DNA of 5,670 nt, from the NCBI GenBank assembly GCA_007129525.1, contig SKVI01000219.1, positions 1 through 5,670 of the forward strand, written 5' to 3'. Positions 1 through 5,670 of this stretch are shown in pieces. The stretch comes from Gemmatimonadota bacterium. Its GTDB lineage: Bacteria > Gemmatimonadota > Gemmatimonadetes > Longimicrobiales > Gaopeijiaceae. Below the pieces are notes generated by a model. The model was not told the DNA's origin, searched no databases, and was given only the letters and a program-made list of their open reading frames with translations. The position numbers were made by a program, and so were the translations under genes. Each line of letters starts with the position of its first letter. The first letter of the stretch is position 1.

Positions 1-649
1 CGCCGATCTCGCCGATCATGACCACCGCCTCGGTATCCGGATCGTCGGAGAAGGCCTGGAGGGGGTCGATGAAGTTGGTGCCGATGATGGGATCGCCGCC
101 GATTACCACGCAGGTGGTCTGGCCGATTCCGGCTTCGGTGAGCTGATTCACCGCCTCGTAGGTCAGCGTTCCGGAGCGCGAGACCACGCCCACCGGTCCC
201 GGCGTCGTGATCTGGCCCGGAATGATCCCCACCTTGGCCACACCGGGGGTGATGGCCCCCGGGCAGTTGGGCCCCAGGAGGCGTGCGCCCCTGTCCTGGA
301 CGAAGGTGTAGGTCCGGGTCATGTCGATGACCGGAATGCCTTCGGTGATGGCCACGATGAACTCGATCCCGGCGTCGGCGGCCTCCATGACGGCACCGGA
401 CGCAAAGGCCGGTGGCACGTAGATCACCGAGGTGTTGGCCCCCTCCTTCTGGACGGCCTCCTCCACGGTGTTGAAGATGGGGACCGAGCCCCCGTCGTCG
501 GTCTCGAAGGTCTGTCCCCCTTTGCCCGGGGTGACACCGGCCACCAGCTGGGTTCCGTAGGCGGCCATCTGCTTTGCGTGAAACGAGCCGTCGCGTCCGG
601 TGATTCCCTGGACCACGAGGCGAGTCGAACGATCGATGAAGATCGACAT
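1..649 (-). CDS. sucD: Succinyl-CoA synthetase (ADP/GDP-forming), alpha subunit; C-terminus cut by window edge
   Basis: This subunit carries the CoA-binding site and the phosphohistidine of succinyl-CoA synthetase, the TCA-cycle enzyme that makes ATP or GTP from succinyl-CoA in the cytoplasm. The 216 complete codons visible read MSIFIDRSTRLVVQGITGRDG at the start, nearly the same as the E. coli start (MSILIDKNTK). CoA-binding motifs follow: TPGKGG at about 40-45, ITEGIP at 101-106, GPNCPG at 126-131, VSRSGTLTYEA at 156-166 and IGGDPIIGTNFID at 183-195. The catalytic histidine (His246 in E. coli numbering, from memory) and the C-terminal 70 or so residues lie beyond position 1, so activity cannot be judged. 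The ATG at 647-649 is chosen by family start. It lies 33 bp after the sucC stop, so the two are one operon. Oddities: Val182 where I recall Gly in VGIGGDP, and about five extra residues near 49-55. Identification is very secure. Confidence 0.97.
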   Translation of the reverse strand, partial: MSIFIDRSTRLVVQGITGRDGSFHAKQMAAYGTQLVAGVTPGKGGQTFETDDGGSVPIFNTVEEAVQKEGANTSVIYVPPAFASGAVMEAADAGIEFIVAITEGIPVIDMTRTYTFVQDRGARLLGPNCPGAITPGVAKVGIIPGQITTPGPVGVVSRSGTLTYEAVNQLTEAGIGQTTCVVIGGDPIIGTNFIDPLQAFSDDPDTEAVVMIGEIG

Positions 650-662
650 GTGTCTATTCAGT

Positions 663-668
663 CTCCCT
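663..668 (-). promoter_or_regulatory. Ribosome binding site of sucD, with long spacing
   Basis: AGGGAG on the minus strand is the only good Shine-Dalgarno match in the 33-bp sucC-sucD gap. It is 13 nt from the ATG at 647-649, longer than the usual 5-9 nt. No ATG, GTG or TTG in frame lies between them (the codons just upstream are CTG AAT AGA CAC), so the family-supported ATG still stands. Confidence 0.55.
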
Positions 669-682
669 GCCGTTGAGTCGTG

Positions 683-1819
683 TCAGGCCTGCGCTGCAAG
701 CTCCACTGCCTTCTCCACCACCTCATCCATGGAGGTGAAGGCGGTGAACCCTGCATCATCCAGAATCTGTAGCGCCTCGGCCTCGTTGGTTCCCGTGAGT
801 CGGATCACGATGGGAGGCTCGATGTCGATGCGCCGTGCGGCCTCCACGATTCCGTTGGCCACGTCGTCGCAGCGGGTGATCCCCCCGAAGATGTTGAAGA
901 GGATGGCCTTCACATTCGGGTCGGCGGTGATGATCTCCAGCGCCGCCACCACCTTGTCGGGATTCGACGACCCTCCGATGTCCAGGAAGTTGGCGGGCTC
1001 GCCCCCGTAGTACTTCACCAGATCCATGGTGGCCATGGCCAGACCCGCGCCATTCACGCAGCATCCCACGTCGCCGTCGAGCTTGACGAAGGAGAGACCC
1101 GCCTCCCGCGCCTTGGTCTCCGATGCCGGCTCCGCATCGAGGTCCCGGAACTCCGCCACCTCGGGCAGACGGAAGAGGGCGCTCTCGTCGATGCTTACCT
1201 TGGCGTCGATGGCCTTCACCTCACCGCCGGGCGTCACGATGAGGGGGTTGATCTCGGCCAGCGAGCAGGCGTTGTCGGCGAAGGCCCGGTAGAGCTGGCC
1301 CATGATTCGGGTCGCCTGCTTCACCAGCTTGGGGTCTTCGTACAGGAAGGTAGCCAGGCCGTACGCCTGATGCGGGAGGAGCCCGTAGCGAGGATCGACC
1401 CGCAACTTGCGGATGGCCTCCGGGTTGGTGGCGGCCACCTCCTCGATGTCCACTCCGCCTTCCGGCGACACCATGAACATGGGCGCCTGGGTGGCCCGAT
1501 CGATGAGGACGCCCACGTACGCCTCGGATTCGATGTCCTCCGCGGGCGTCACAAGGACCTTCTTGACCGTAAGATCCTTGATACTCATGCCCAGAATCCG
1601 GGAGGCGTGCTCCCGGGCCTCGGCGGCCGAGTCAGCCAGCTTGACCCCACCGGCCTTCCCCCGTCCGCCCGTGTGAACCTGGGCCTTGACCACCACGCTC
1701 CCTCCGTATCCGGCCGCGATCTTCTCTGCCTCGTCCGGTGTGGTGGCCACCTCTCCGGGGGGGACGGGGATGCCCGAGTCCCGGAACAGCTCCTTTGCCT
1801 GGTATTCGTGGATATCCAT
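683..1819 (-). CDS. sucC: Succinyl-CoA synthetase (ADP/GDP-forming), beta subunit
   Basis: This is the nucleotide-binding subunit that pairs with SucD to form succinyl-CoA synthetase. It is complete at 378 residues (E. coli SucC has 388). The N-terminus MDIHEYQAKELF is the family signature. An ATP-grasp domain spans about 1-235: VVVKAQVHTGGRGKAGGVK at 42-60 contains the nucleotide lysine (K45) and glycine-rich loop, EINP at 189-192 holds the Mg-binding Glu/Asn, and D205 in AIDAK matches the second Mg ligand (E. coli D213). The CoA-ligase-type domain spans about 240-378 with DGDVGCCVNGAGLAM at 248-262, GGEPANFLDIGG at 272-283 and FNIFGGITRCD at 308-318. The ATG at 1817-1819 matches the family start and has AAGGGA upstream. 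sucD follows after 33 bp. The loop GGSSNP at 282-287 replaces the GGGA-type sequence I recall in E. coli and mycobacteria. Whether ADP or GDP is preferred cannot be read from the sequence. Confidence 0.98.
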   Translation of the reverse strand: MDIHEYQAKELFRDSGIPVPPGEVATTPDEAEKIAAGYGGSVVVKAQVHTGGRGKAGGVKLADSAAEAREHASRILGMSIKDLTVKKVLVTPAEDIESEAYVGVLIDRATQAPMFMVSPEGGVDIEEVAATNPEAIRKLRVDPRYGLLPHQAYGLATFLYEDPKLVKQATRIMGQLYRAFADNACSLAEINPLIVTPGGEVKAIDAKVSIDESALFRLPEVAEFRDLDAEPASETKAREAGLSFVKLDGDVGCCVNGAGLAMATMDLVKYYGGEPANFLDIGGSSNPDKVVAALEIITADPNVKAILFNIFGGITRCDDVANGIVEAARRIDIEPPIVIRLTGTNEAEALQILDDAGFTAFTSMDEVVEKAVELAAQA

Positions 1820-1823
1820 TCGG

Positions 1824-1829
1824 TCCCTT
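1824..1829 (-). promoter_or_regulatory. Ribosome binding site of sucC
   Basis: AAGGGA on the minus strand lies 4 nt before the ATG at 1817-1819. A second purine-rich match (AAAGGG, about 1832-1838) lies further out. Together they support the MDIHEYQ start, which also agrees with the family. Confidence 0.6.
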
Positions 1830-1854
1830 GTGCCCTTTGGTCTGTCTTGAAGCC

Positions 1855-1877
1855 GCCCTCACCGTCTCGGCGAGAGC
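1855..1877 (-). promoter_or_regulatory. Stem-loop in the sucC leader
   Basis: In the minus-strand RNA, GCUCUCGCCG (1877-1868) pairs with CGGUGAGGGC (1864-1855) around a three-base AGA loop. That gives 10 consecutive pairs, eight Watson-Crick and two G-U. On the plus strand both wobbles would become C-A or A-C mismatches, so the structure favours the sucC-sense transcript. No U-tract follows, so it does not look like an intrinsic terminator. It ends 35 nt before the sucC ATG and leaves the Shine-Dalgarno free. If the promoter candidate at 1884-1912 is right, the hairpin begins within a base or two of the transcript's 5' end, a position known to stabilise some bacterial mRNAs. Function is inferred; a chance hairpin in GC-rich DNA is possible. 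Confidence 0.4.
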
Positions 1878-1883
1878 CTGCTG

Positions 1884-1912
1884 AAGGTATGGAGGCGCCA
1901 GGTCCGGATCAA
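1884..1912 (-). promoter_or_regulatory. Possible sigma-70-like promoter of sucCD
   Basis: On the minus strand, TTGATC (1912-1907, 4 of 6 to TTGACA) and TACCTT (1889-1884, 3 of 6 to TATAAT) are separated by exactly 17 bp. Transcription would start near 1876-1878 and give a leader of about 57 nt. The site lies in the only sizeable non-coding gap of the window and directly upstream of an operon that would be expected to have its own control. The -10 match is weak, so this is a candidate only. Confidence 0.3.
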
Positions 1913-1948
1913 GCCGGTGGCGCCCGGCGGATTACGAGCAACGCCTTC

Positions 1949-4741
1949 TCATGTGTCCCCGGTCTGCCCCTGGAGGAGCGAGCGGAGCTCCTCGAGCTTC
2001 CGGCCGAATTCACCCCAGTTTCCGTCGCGCAGTGCGGCCTCGGCTTCGTCCAGAAGCCGGAGGGCCTCCTCGGCACCCCGGGCCTCCACCTCCCGGACCA
2101 ACTCGTCCGGGATGGCTTCATCCGGGTCCAGGACGGGCTCGGGCTCCCCTTCCTCTCGAACGACCCCTTCCAGTCCCAGCGCCAGCCCGGCCACTGCCCC
2201 CTCCAGGCTTGGATCCATCACCACCCGGCGGCCGTCGCTCACCACGTAGCGCCGGATCTCGGGGATGGCGTCATAGTCGGCGGCCAGGAAGATGGGTTCC
2301 ATGTAGACGAGGGTGTTGCCCACCGGCACCAGGTGGAGGTGGCCCGTCCAGACCTGGCTTCCCCCCTGGCGCCAGAGAGAGAACTGCTGCGAGATCTCCG
2401 GATCCTGTTCGATGAGGGCCTCGATCTGGCGAGGGCCCCGGACCTGGCTCTCCACCGGCACGTCCCACAGGAGAAGCTCGTTGCCCGCCTCCGGGTTCCA
2501 ACGCCCGGCCAGGAAGGCCGCCAGGTTCTCCCTTCCCTGGGGCACGAACACGTTGGAGAGAACGAAGCTCTCCTCCTCCTCTCCGGGGAGGGTCTTGAAG
2601 GCGAACTCCGGACGATACGGCACGGGCTGGGTATCCACCGAGAGCTCGGTGGCCACGGCCCAGCGGTTCTGCTGTCCGTGGAAGACGGGAGGGGCTTCCT
2701 GGTGGTACTGCAGCAGGACCCGACTCTGCACGTCCAGGAGATGCCGGGAATACCGCAGGTGCCGAGCCAGCTCCCCGGGCATCTCGTCCATGTCGGAGAA
2801 GAGGCTGGGGAAGGCACCCCGATACGCCTGCAGGAGCGGGTCGTCGGGGTCGGCGACGTACATGCGCACCTCGCCCGTCACCGCGTCCACCGCCACCTTC
2901 ACCGAGTTGCGCAGGTAGCGGGCGGCCCGCTGCTGGGCCACCTGGTGCACGGTGGAGAGCGGAAAGGACCGGCTCGCGGTGAACCCCTCCACGATCCAGA
3001 CGATGCGACCCTCGGCGATCACCGGGAACGGATCCTCGGGAAGGAGGAGGAAGGGGGCCAGCGTCCGAACCCGCTCCCGGACCTCGCGGCGGAACACGAA
3101 CCGGCTGTCCGGCTCCACCTCGGACGCAAACAGGAGGTTGGCGTCCTGGAAATTCCAGGCCAGCGCCAGGGTCCGCAGGATCGATCCCATGAGGATCCCC
3201 CGGGGGTAGTCCACGCCCGGCTCCCCCGGCGACCCGTCGGGCGCCAGGAAGCTCTCCTCGCTCCGGTTGATCACGGCGTAGAGCTGGGGGCGACTTCCCA
3301 CGTAGACCTGGGGCCGCACCAGGTCCAGCTGCTGCGGAACGTCGGGCCCCGGCCTGAACTCCGGGGGGCTGGCCGTCAGGAACATGGGAAGCCGGCCGTC
3401 CGCGTCCTGCTCATGGACCTGGCCCGCCACGGCTCCCATCCCCGAGACGTAGCGTTCCCGGAGGTGCAGATTCTGCCAGTTGGGGTCCGGGATCCCGTTG
3501 GGGTTCACCTCCCGGACCGAAACCGCCACCGGCACCTCCCCGCCTCCTCCCGGATACCGGTTGAAGGTCACCCGGTTGAAGTTGTAGTACTCGAACCGGG
3601 CCTCGATCTGGCGGAAGGTGGACAGGAGCGTCCCCTCGGTCCAGACCGGGAGTCGATCCAGCCTCTGGGGCACCAACTCCCAGTCCTCCGCCGAGGGGGG
3701 CGAGTAATCCAGGCGCTCCCGACTCAGTCCGGCCAGCCCGAAGCCGTCCCGGGTGTACTCTACCGCGTGCTCGATGTAGGGCGTCTCCCGGGCCAGCTCG
3801 TTGGGCTCGACCTGGAAGCGCTGCACCAGCGCCGGTACCACCTGGGCGCCCACGATGCCCCCCAGGGCCAGAACCACCACCGAAAGGGCCACCGGGAGGA
3901 GCCGGTTTCGCATCACCCCCCAGGCGACCCCCACGGCCGAGGCCAGGGCCAGGACGGCCAGGAAGCGGTAGGCCGGCACCCGGGCGTGTTCGTCAGCGTA
4001 CCCGAAGATCCCCTGGACGCCGGAGTTGCCGTCCTGCACCAGGCCGTAGGGAGCCAGGTGGAACCGGACCGCGAGAAAGACCAGGAAGAGCGCACCCAGA
4101 ACCCCCAGATGCAGCCGGGGCAGGTCCTTGACCCGAACCTTGCCCCCTCCCCACTCGATGGCCCCGGTGGCTGAGTACCCGGCTGTCGCCAGCGCGGCCA
4201 GAAAGACCGTGACCACGAGCCCGAAGGTGAGCAGACCCTCCATGACCGGGAGGTGGAAGAGGTAGAAGCTGAGATCGCGGCCGAAGATGGGATCCAGCCG
4301 CCCCCATTCGGGAGCGTTCAGGAGAAGGAGTCCCCGGATCCCGGTCCCCTGTGGCACCGCCGCGGCGAACCAGAGCCCGATGAGCACGCAGATCCCCACC
4401 ACCGACCAGCGCACGTAGCTGTCCGGGAGCTGCTCCTGGATTACCAGGTCGCCCACCCGCCGCCGAATCTGGATCCCGGCAAAGGTCCTCAGAACGATTC
4501 GGAGATTCCACCAGACCAGGAGCCCCACCAGGAGTCCGGCGCCCAGGCGGGCACCCCACTCCCACACGAGACGGGTCCGAAAGACATCACCGGCGCCCTC
4601 GGCCGAAAACCAGAGAGCGTCCACGTAGAGCGACACTCCCCATCGGGCCACCAGGAGGAGGAAGAGAAGCGACAGGAACGCCACCAGGGCGACCCGACCC
4701 TTCATCCCGCTGATCCAGCGCAGGGGGCCTGCTTCAGACAT
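1949..4741 (-). CDS. UPF0182-family large membrane protein of unknown function
   Basis: A complete 930-residue protein assigned to UPF0182 from overall architecture and conserved stretches; I know of no established biochemical role for the family. Seven hydrophobic segments can be seen at about 17-35, 65-83, 112-129, 167-188, 211-227, 259-277 and 281-303. Family-like motifs follow: GRDLSFYLFHLPV at 154-166, PNELARETPYIEHAV at 313-327, NSVKVAVDAVTGEVRMYVADP at 612-632 region, YRGAFPSLF at 640-648 and LVYMEPIFL at 811-819. Residues from about 305 on are soluble and probably on one face of the membrane, likely outside. The last 70 residues are acidic, Glu/Leu/Ala-rich and helical. The start at 4741 overlaps the mutase stop by 8 nt and has GGGAG-type purine-rich sequence upstream. 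Met13 (codon 4703-4705) is an alternative start nearer the first membrane segment but lacks a good ribosome site. Cotranscription with the mutase is likely. Family call is firm; function is open. Confidence 0.93.
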   Translation of the reverse strand: MSEAGPLRWISGMKGRVALVAFLSLLFLLLVARWGVSLYVDALWFSAEGAGDVFRTRLVWEWGARLGAGLLVGLLVWWNLRIVLRTFAGIQIRRRVGDLVIQEQLPDSYVRWSVVGICVLIGLWFAAAVPQGTGIRGLLLLNAPEWGRLDPIFGRDLSFYLFHLPVMEGLLTFGLVVTVFLAALATAGYSATGAIEWGGGKVRVKDLPRLHLGVLGALFLVFLAVRFHLAPYGLVQDGNSGVQGIFGYADEHARVPAYRFLAVLALASAVGVAWGVMRNRLLPVALSVVVLALGGIVGAQVVPALVQRFQVEPNELARETPYIEHAVEYTRDGFGLAGLSRERLDYSPPSAEDWELVPQRLDRLPVWTEGTLLSTFRQIEARFEYYNFNRVTFNRYPGGGGEVPVAVSVREVNPNGIPDPNWQNLHLRERYVSGMGAVAGQVHEQDADGRLPMFLTASPPEFRPGPDVPQQLDLVRPQVYVGSRPQLYAVINRSEESFLAPDGSPGEPGVDYPRGILMGSILRTLALAWNFQDANLLFASEVEPDSRFVFRREVRERVRTLAPFLLLPEDPFPVIAEGRIVWIVEGFTASRSFPLSTVHQVAQQRAARYLRNSVKVAVDAVTGEVRMYVADPDDPLLQAYRGAFPSLFSDMDEMPGELARHLRYSRHLLDVQSRVLLQYHQEAPPVFHGQQNRWAVATELSVDTQPVPYRPEFAFKTLPGEEEESFVLSNVFVPQGRENLAAFLAGRWNPEAGNELLLWDVPVESQVRGPRQIEALIEQDPEISQQFSLWRQGGSQVWTGHLHLVPVGNTLVYMEPIFLAADYDAIPEIRRYVVSDGRRVVMDPSLEGAVAGLALGLEGVVREEGEPEPVLDPDEAIPDELVREVEARGAEEALRLLDEAEAALRDGNWGEFGRKLEELRSLLQGQTGDT

Positions 4742-5670
4742 CCACTCCCTGCTCCCGGAGCCAGCCCTGCACTTCGTCCTGGATCTCCTTCAGCCGTTCC
4801 GGAGTCCGGGCCTCGAAGCGGGCCACCAGAACCGGCTGCGTGTTGGACGAACGGACCAGCCCCCAGCCGTCGCCGAAAAGGATCCGCGCCCCGTCCACCT
4901 GCACGACCTCGTAGTGCCGGGAGAAGTGCTCCACCGCATCGGCCACGATCTGGCGCTTGGACTCTTCGGTGACCTCGATTCGGATCTCGGGGGTGGACAC
5001 GTAGTGGGGAAAGCGATCTACCTGGTCGGAGAGGGGGGCCTGGGCCCGGGTCACCAGCTCGGCCAGCCTGCAGGCGGCGTAGAGGGCGTCGTCGATGGCC
5101 AGGTACTCATCGCCCCCAAAGCAGATGTGCCCGGAGAGCTCCCCCGCCAGGGGGGCTCCCGTCTCCCGCATCTTCTCCTTCATCAGGGAGTGTCCGGTCA
5201 TCCACATGAGGGTTTCGCCGCCGGCCTCCTCGTAGACCTCCGGCAGGACCTGCGAGCACTTTACGTCGAAGAGGAGCAGCTGTCCCGACCCCTTCCGGTC
5301 CAGGAGGTCGAGCCCGAAGAGGAGCAGGAGAAGGTCGCCCCGGATGATCCGGCCCTGGTCGTCCACGGCCCCGATCCGATCGGCGTCGCCGTCGAAGGCC
5401 ACGCCGAAATCGGCCCGCTCTTCCCGAACCAGGCGGATGAGGTCCTCCAGGTTCTCGTCCACGGTGGGGTCGGGGTGGTGGTTGGGGAAGGTACCGTCGG
5501 ATTCGCAGTACAGGGGAACGACCTCGACCCCCACCTCCTCCAGGAGGGACTGGGCCACCACCGCTCCGGTTCCGTTCCCGCAGTCCACCACCGCCTTCAC
5601 CGGACCTTCCAGCTTGAACCGGGCGGCCACGTCGCTCACGTACGCCTCCAGCACCGGGTGCGCCTCCCGC
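4734..5670 (-). CDS. Phosphomannomutase/phosphoglucomutase (AlgC/ManB type), N-terminus cut by window edge
   Basis: Alpha-D-phosphohexomutase that interconverts mannose or glucose 6-phosphate and 1-phosphate, feeding nucleotide sugars for lipopolysaccharide, exopolysaccharide or glycoprotein synthesis. The visible 311 codons correspond to roughly residue 150 to the end of P. aeruginosa AlgC (463 aa). Numbering from the GTG valine codon at 5652-5654, it has VDCGNGTG at 23-30, PLYCESDGTFPNHHPDP at 47-63, the metal loop DGDADR at 88-93 (three Asp ligands), DVKC at 130-133, TGHSLMKEKM at 153-162, the sugar-binding GELSGH at 171-176 and the phosphate-binding RSSNTQP at 268-274. The active-site phosphoserine loop lies beyond 5670. 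The frame runs on through REAHP to the edge, so the GTG is an internal valine and not the start. DEYLAIDD at 182-189 departs from the YGFDD-like sequence usual there. Mannose or glucose preference cannot be decided. It overlaps the UPF0182 gene by 8 nt. Confidence 0.95.
   Translation of the reverse strand, partial: REAHPVLEAYVSDVAARFKLEGPVKAVVDCGNGTGAVVAQSLLEEVGVEVVPLYCESDGTFPNHHPDPTVDENLEDLIRLVREERADFGVAFDGDADRIGAVDDQGRIIRGDLLLLLFGLDLLDRKGSGQLLLFDVKCSQVLPEVYEEAGGETLMWMTGHSLMKEKMRETGAPLAGELSGHICFGGDEYLAIDDALYAACRLAELVTRAQAPLSDQVDRFPHYVSTPEIRIEVTEESKRQIVADAVEHFSRHYEVVQVDGARILFGDGWGLVRSSNTQPVLVARFEARTPERLKEIQDEVQGWLREQGVDV
4745..4756 (-). promoter_or_regulatory. Ribosome binding site of the UPF0182 gene, inside the mutase 3' end
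   Basis: On the minus strand GGGAGCAGGGAG offers two overlapping Shine-Dalgarno matches, GGGAG 10 nt and AGGGAG 3 nt from the ATG at 4739-4741. Both lie within the last codons of the upstream mutase. With the ATGTCTGA overlap of start and stop, this supports translational coupling and supports the start at 4741 over Met13. Confidence 0.55.

Larger units (their letters stand above)
1820..1948. other. Non-coding gap between the UPF0182 gene and sucC
   Basis: This 129-bp stretch is the only sizeable intergenic region of the window. In the direction of transcription it contains a short GC-rich inverted repeat just after the UPF0182 stop (1913-1928, 5-bp stem, no U-tract), the promoter candidate, the 10-bp stem-loop and the sucC ribosome site. 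No small gene with a credible start and ribosome site was seen in it on either strand. It probably separates two transcription units, but without a clear terminator readthrough into sucCD is possible. Confidence 0.6.

Noticed and set aside
600..1292. Plus-strand frames opposite sucD and sucC
   Set aside because: Antisense shadows of conserved enzymes with Ser/Ala/Arg-rich sequence and no recognisable domain.
1913..1928. Intrinsic terminator after the UPF0182 gene
   Set aside because: The inverted repeat has only a 5-bp GC stem with a 6-nt loop and is followed by no run of U, so it is not distinguishable from chance in GC-rich DNA.
1370..4174. A 934-codon uninterrupted plus-strand reading frame lying opposite sucC, the gap and most of the UPF0182 gene
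   Set aside because: It runs across two real genes and the intergenic gap, is rich in His, Pro, Arg, Gly and Gln with no hydrophobic segment or known motif, and is the kind of long antisense frame expected from strong G/C third-position bias. The minus-strand genes have clear family identity.
4648..4680. Purine-rich plus-strand run (AGGAGGAGGAAGAG-like) resembling a repeat or multiple ribosome sites
   Set aside because: It is the complement of Leu/Phe codons in the first membrane segment of the UPF0182 protein; no plus-strand gene follows it.
4703..4705. Met13 as the start of the UPF0182 protein
   Set aside because: It would place the start closer to the first membrane segment, but it lacks a good ribosome site, while the ATG at 4739-4741 has one and overlaps the upstream stop. 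Not fully excluded.
4253..4972. A 239-codon plus-strand frame across the mutase/UPF0182 junction
   Set aside because: Low-complexity Pro, Arg, Ser and Glu composition and antisense to two recognised genes; no ribosome site or motif.
5652..5654. GTG as the start of the phosphohexomutase
   Set aside because: The frame stays open upstream to the window edge (REAHP), and the family has another domain with the phosphoserine before this point, so this is an internal valine.

Overview
The window is about two-thirds G+C by eye and is almost entirely protein-coding on the minus strand. Read in the direction of transcription (from 5670 down to 1), the order is: a phosphomannomutase/phosphoglucomutase cut by the right edge; a 930-residue UPF0182-family membrane protein; a 129-bp gap; sucC; and sucD, cut by the left edge. 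No RNA gene, mobile element, CRISPR array or tandem repeat was seen. The organism is a high-GC bacterium. The protein flavour (UPF0182 with long hydrophilic arm, SucC with a GGSSNP loop) would fit Gemmatimonadota or a similar free-living lineage, but this is a guess from general resemblance and not a placement.

Right part (4734-5670): the C-terminal two-thirds of an AlgC/ManB-type alpha-D-phosphohexomutase, which interconverts hexose 6-phosphates and 1-phosphates for nucleotide-sugar and envelope glycan synthesis. Its stop codon lies inside the start of the next gene (8-nt overlap), so these two genes are very probably cotranscribed and translationally coupled.

Middle (1949-4741): the UPF0182 protein, with seven predicted membrane segments in the first third, a large soluble region and an acidic helical tail. 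The family has no established function that I know of. This is the least understood gene here and the best target for follow-up; the coupling to a sugar-phosphate mutase hints at a cell-envelope role, but that is inference.

Left part (1-1948): sucC and sucD encode the two subunits of succinyl-CoA synthetase (TCA cycle). They are 33 bp apart and form an operon. The 129-bp gap ahead of sucC holds a possible sigma-70-like promoter and a 10-bp stem-loop which would sit at the 5' end of the sucCD mRNA, suggesting sucCD is at least partly expressed on its own and not only by readthrough from the envelope-type gene pair.

I do not see a convincing new multi-gene system. What deserves a second look is the mutase-UPF0182 gene pair, the sucC leader hairpin, and a few unusual residues in otherwise conserved enzyme motifs.
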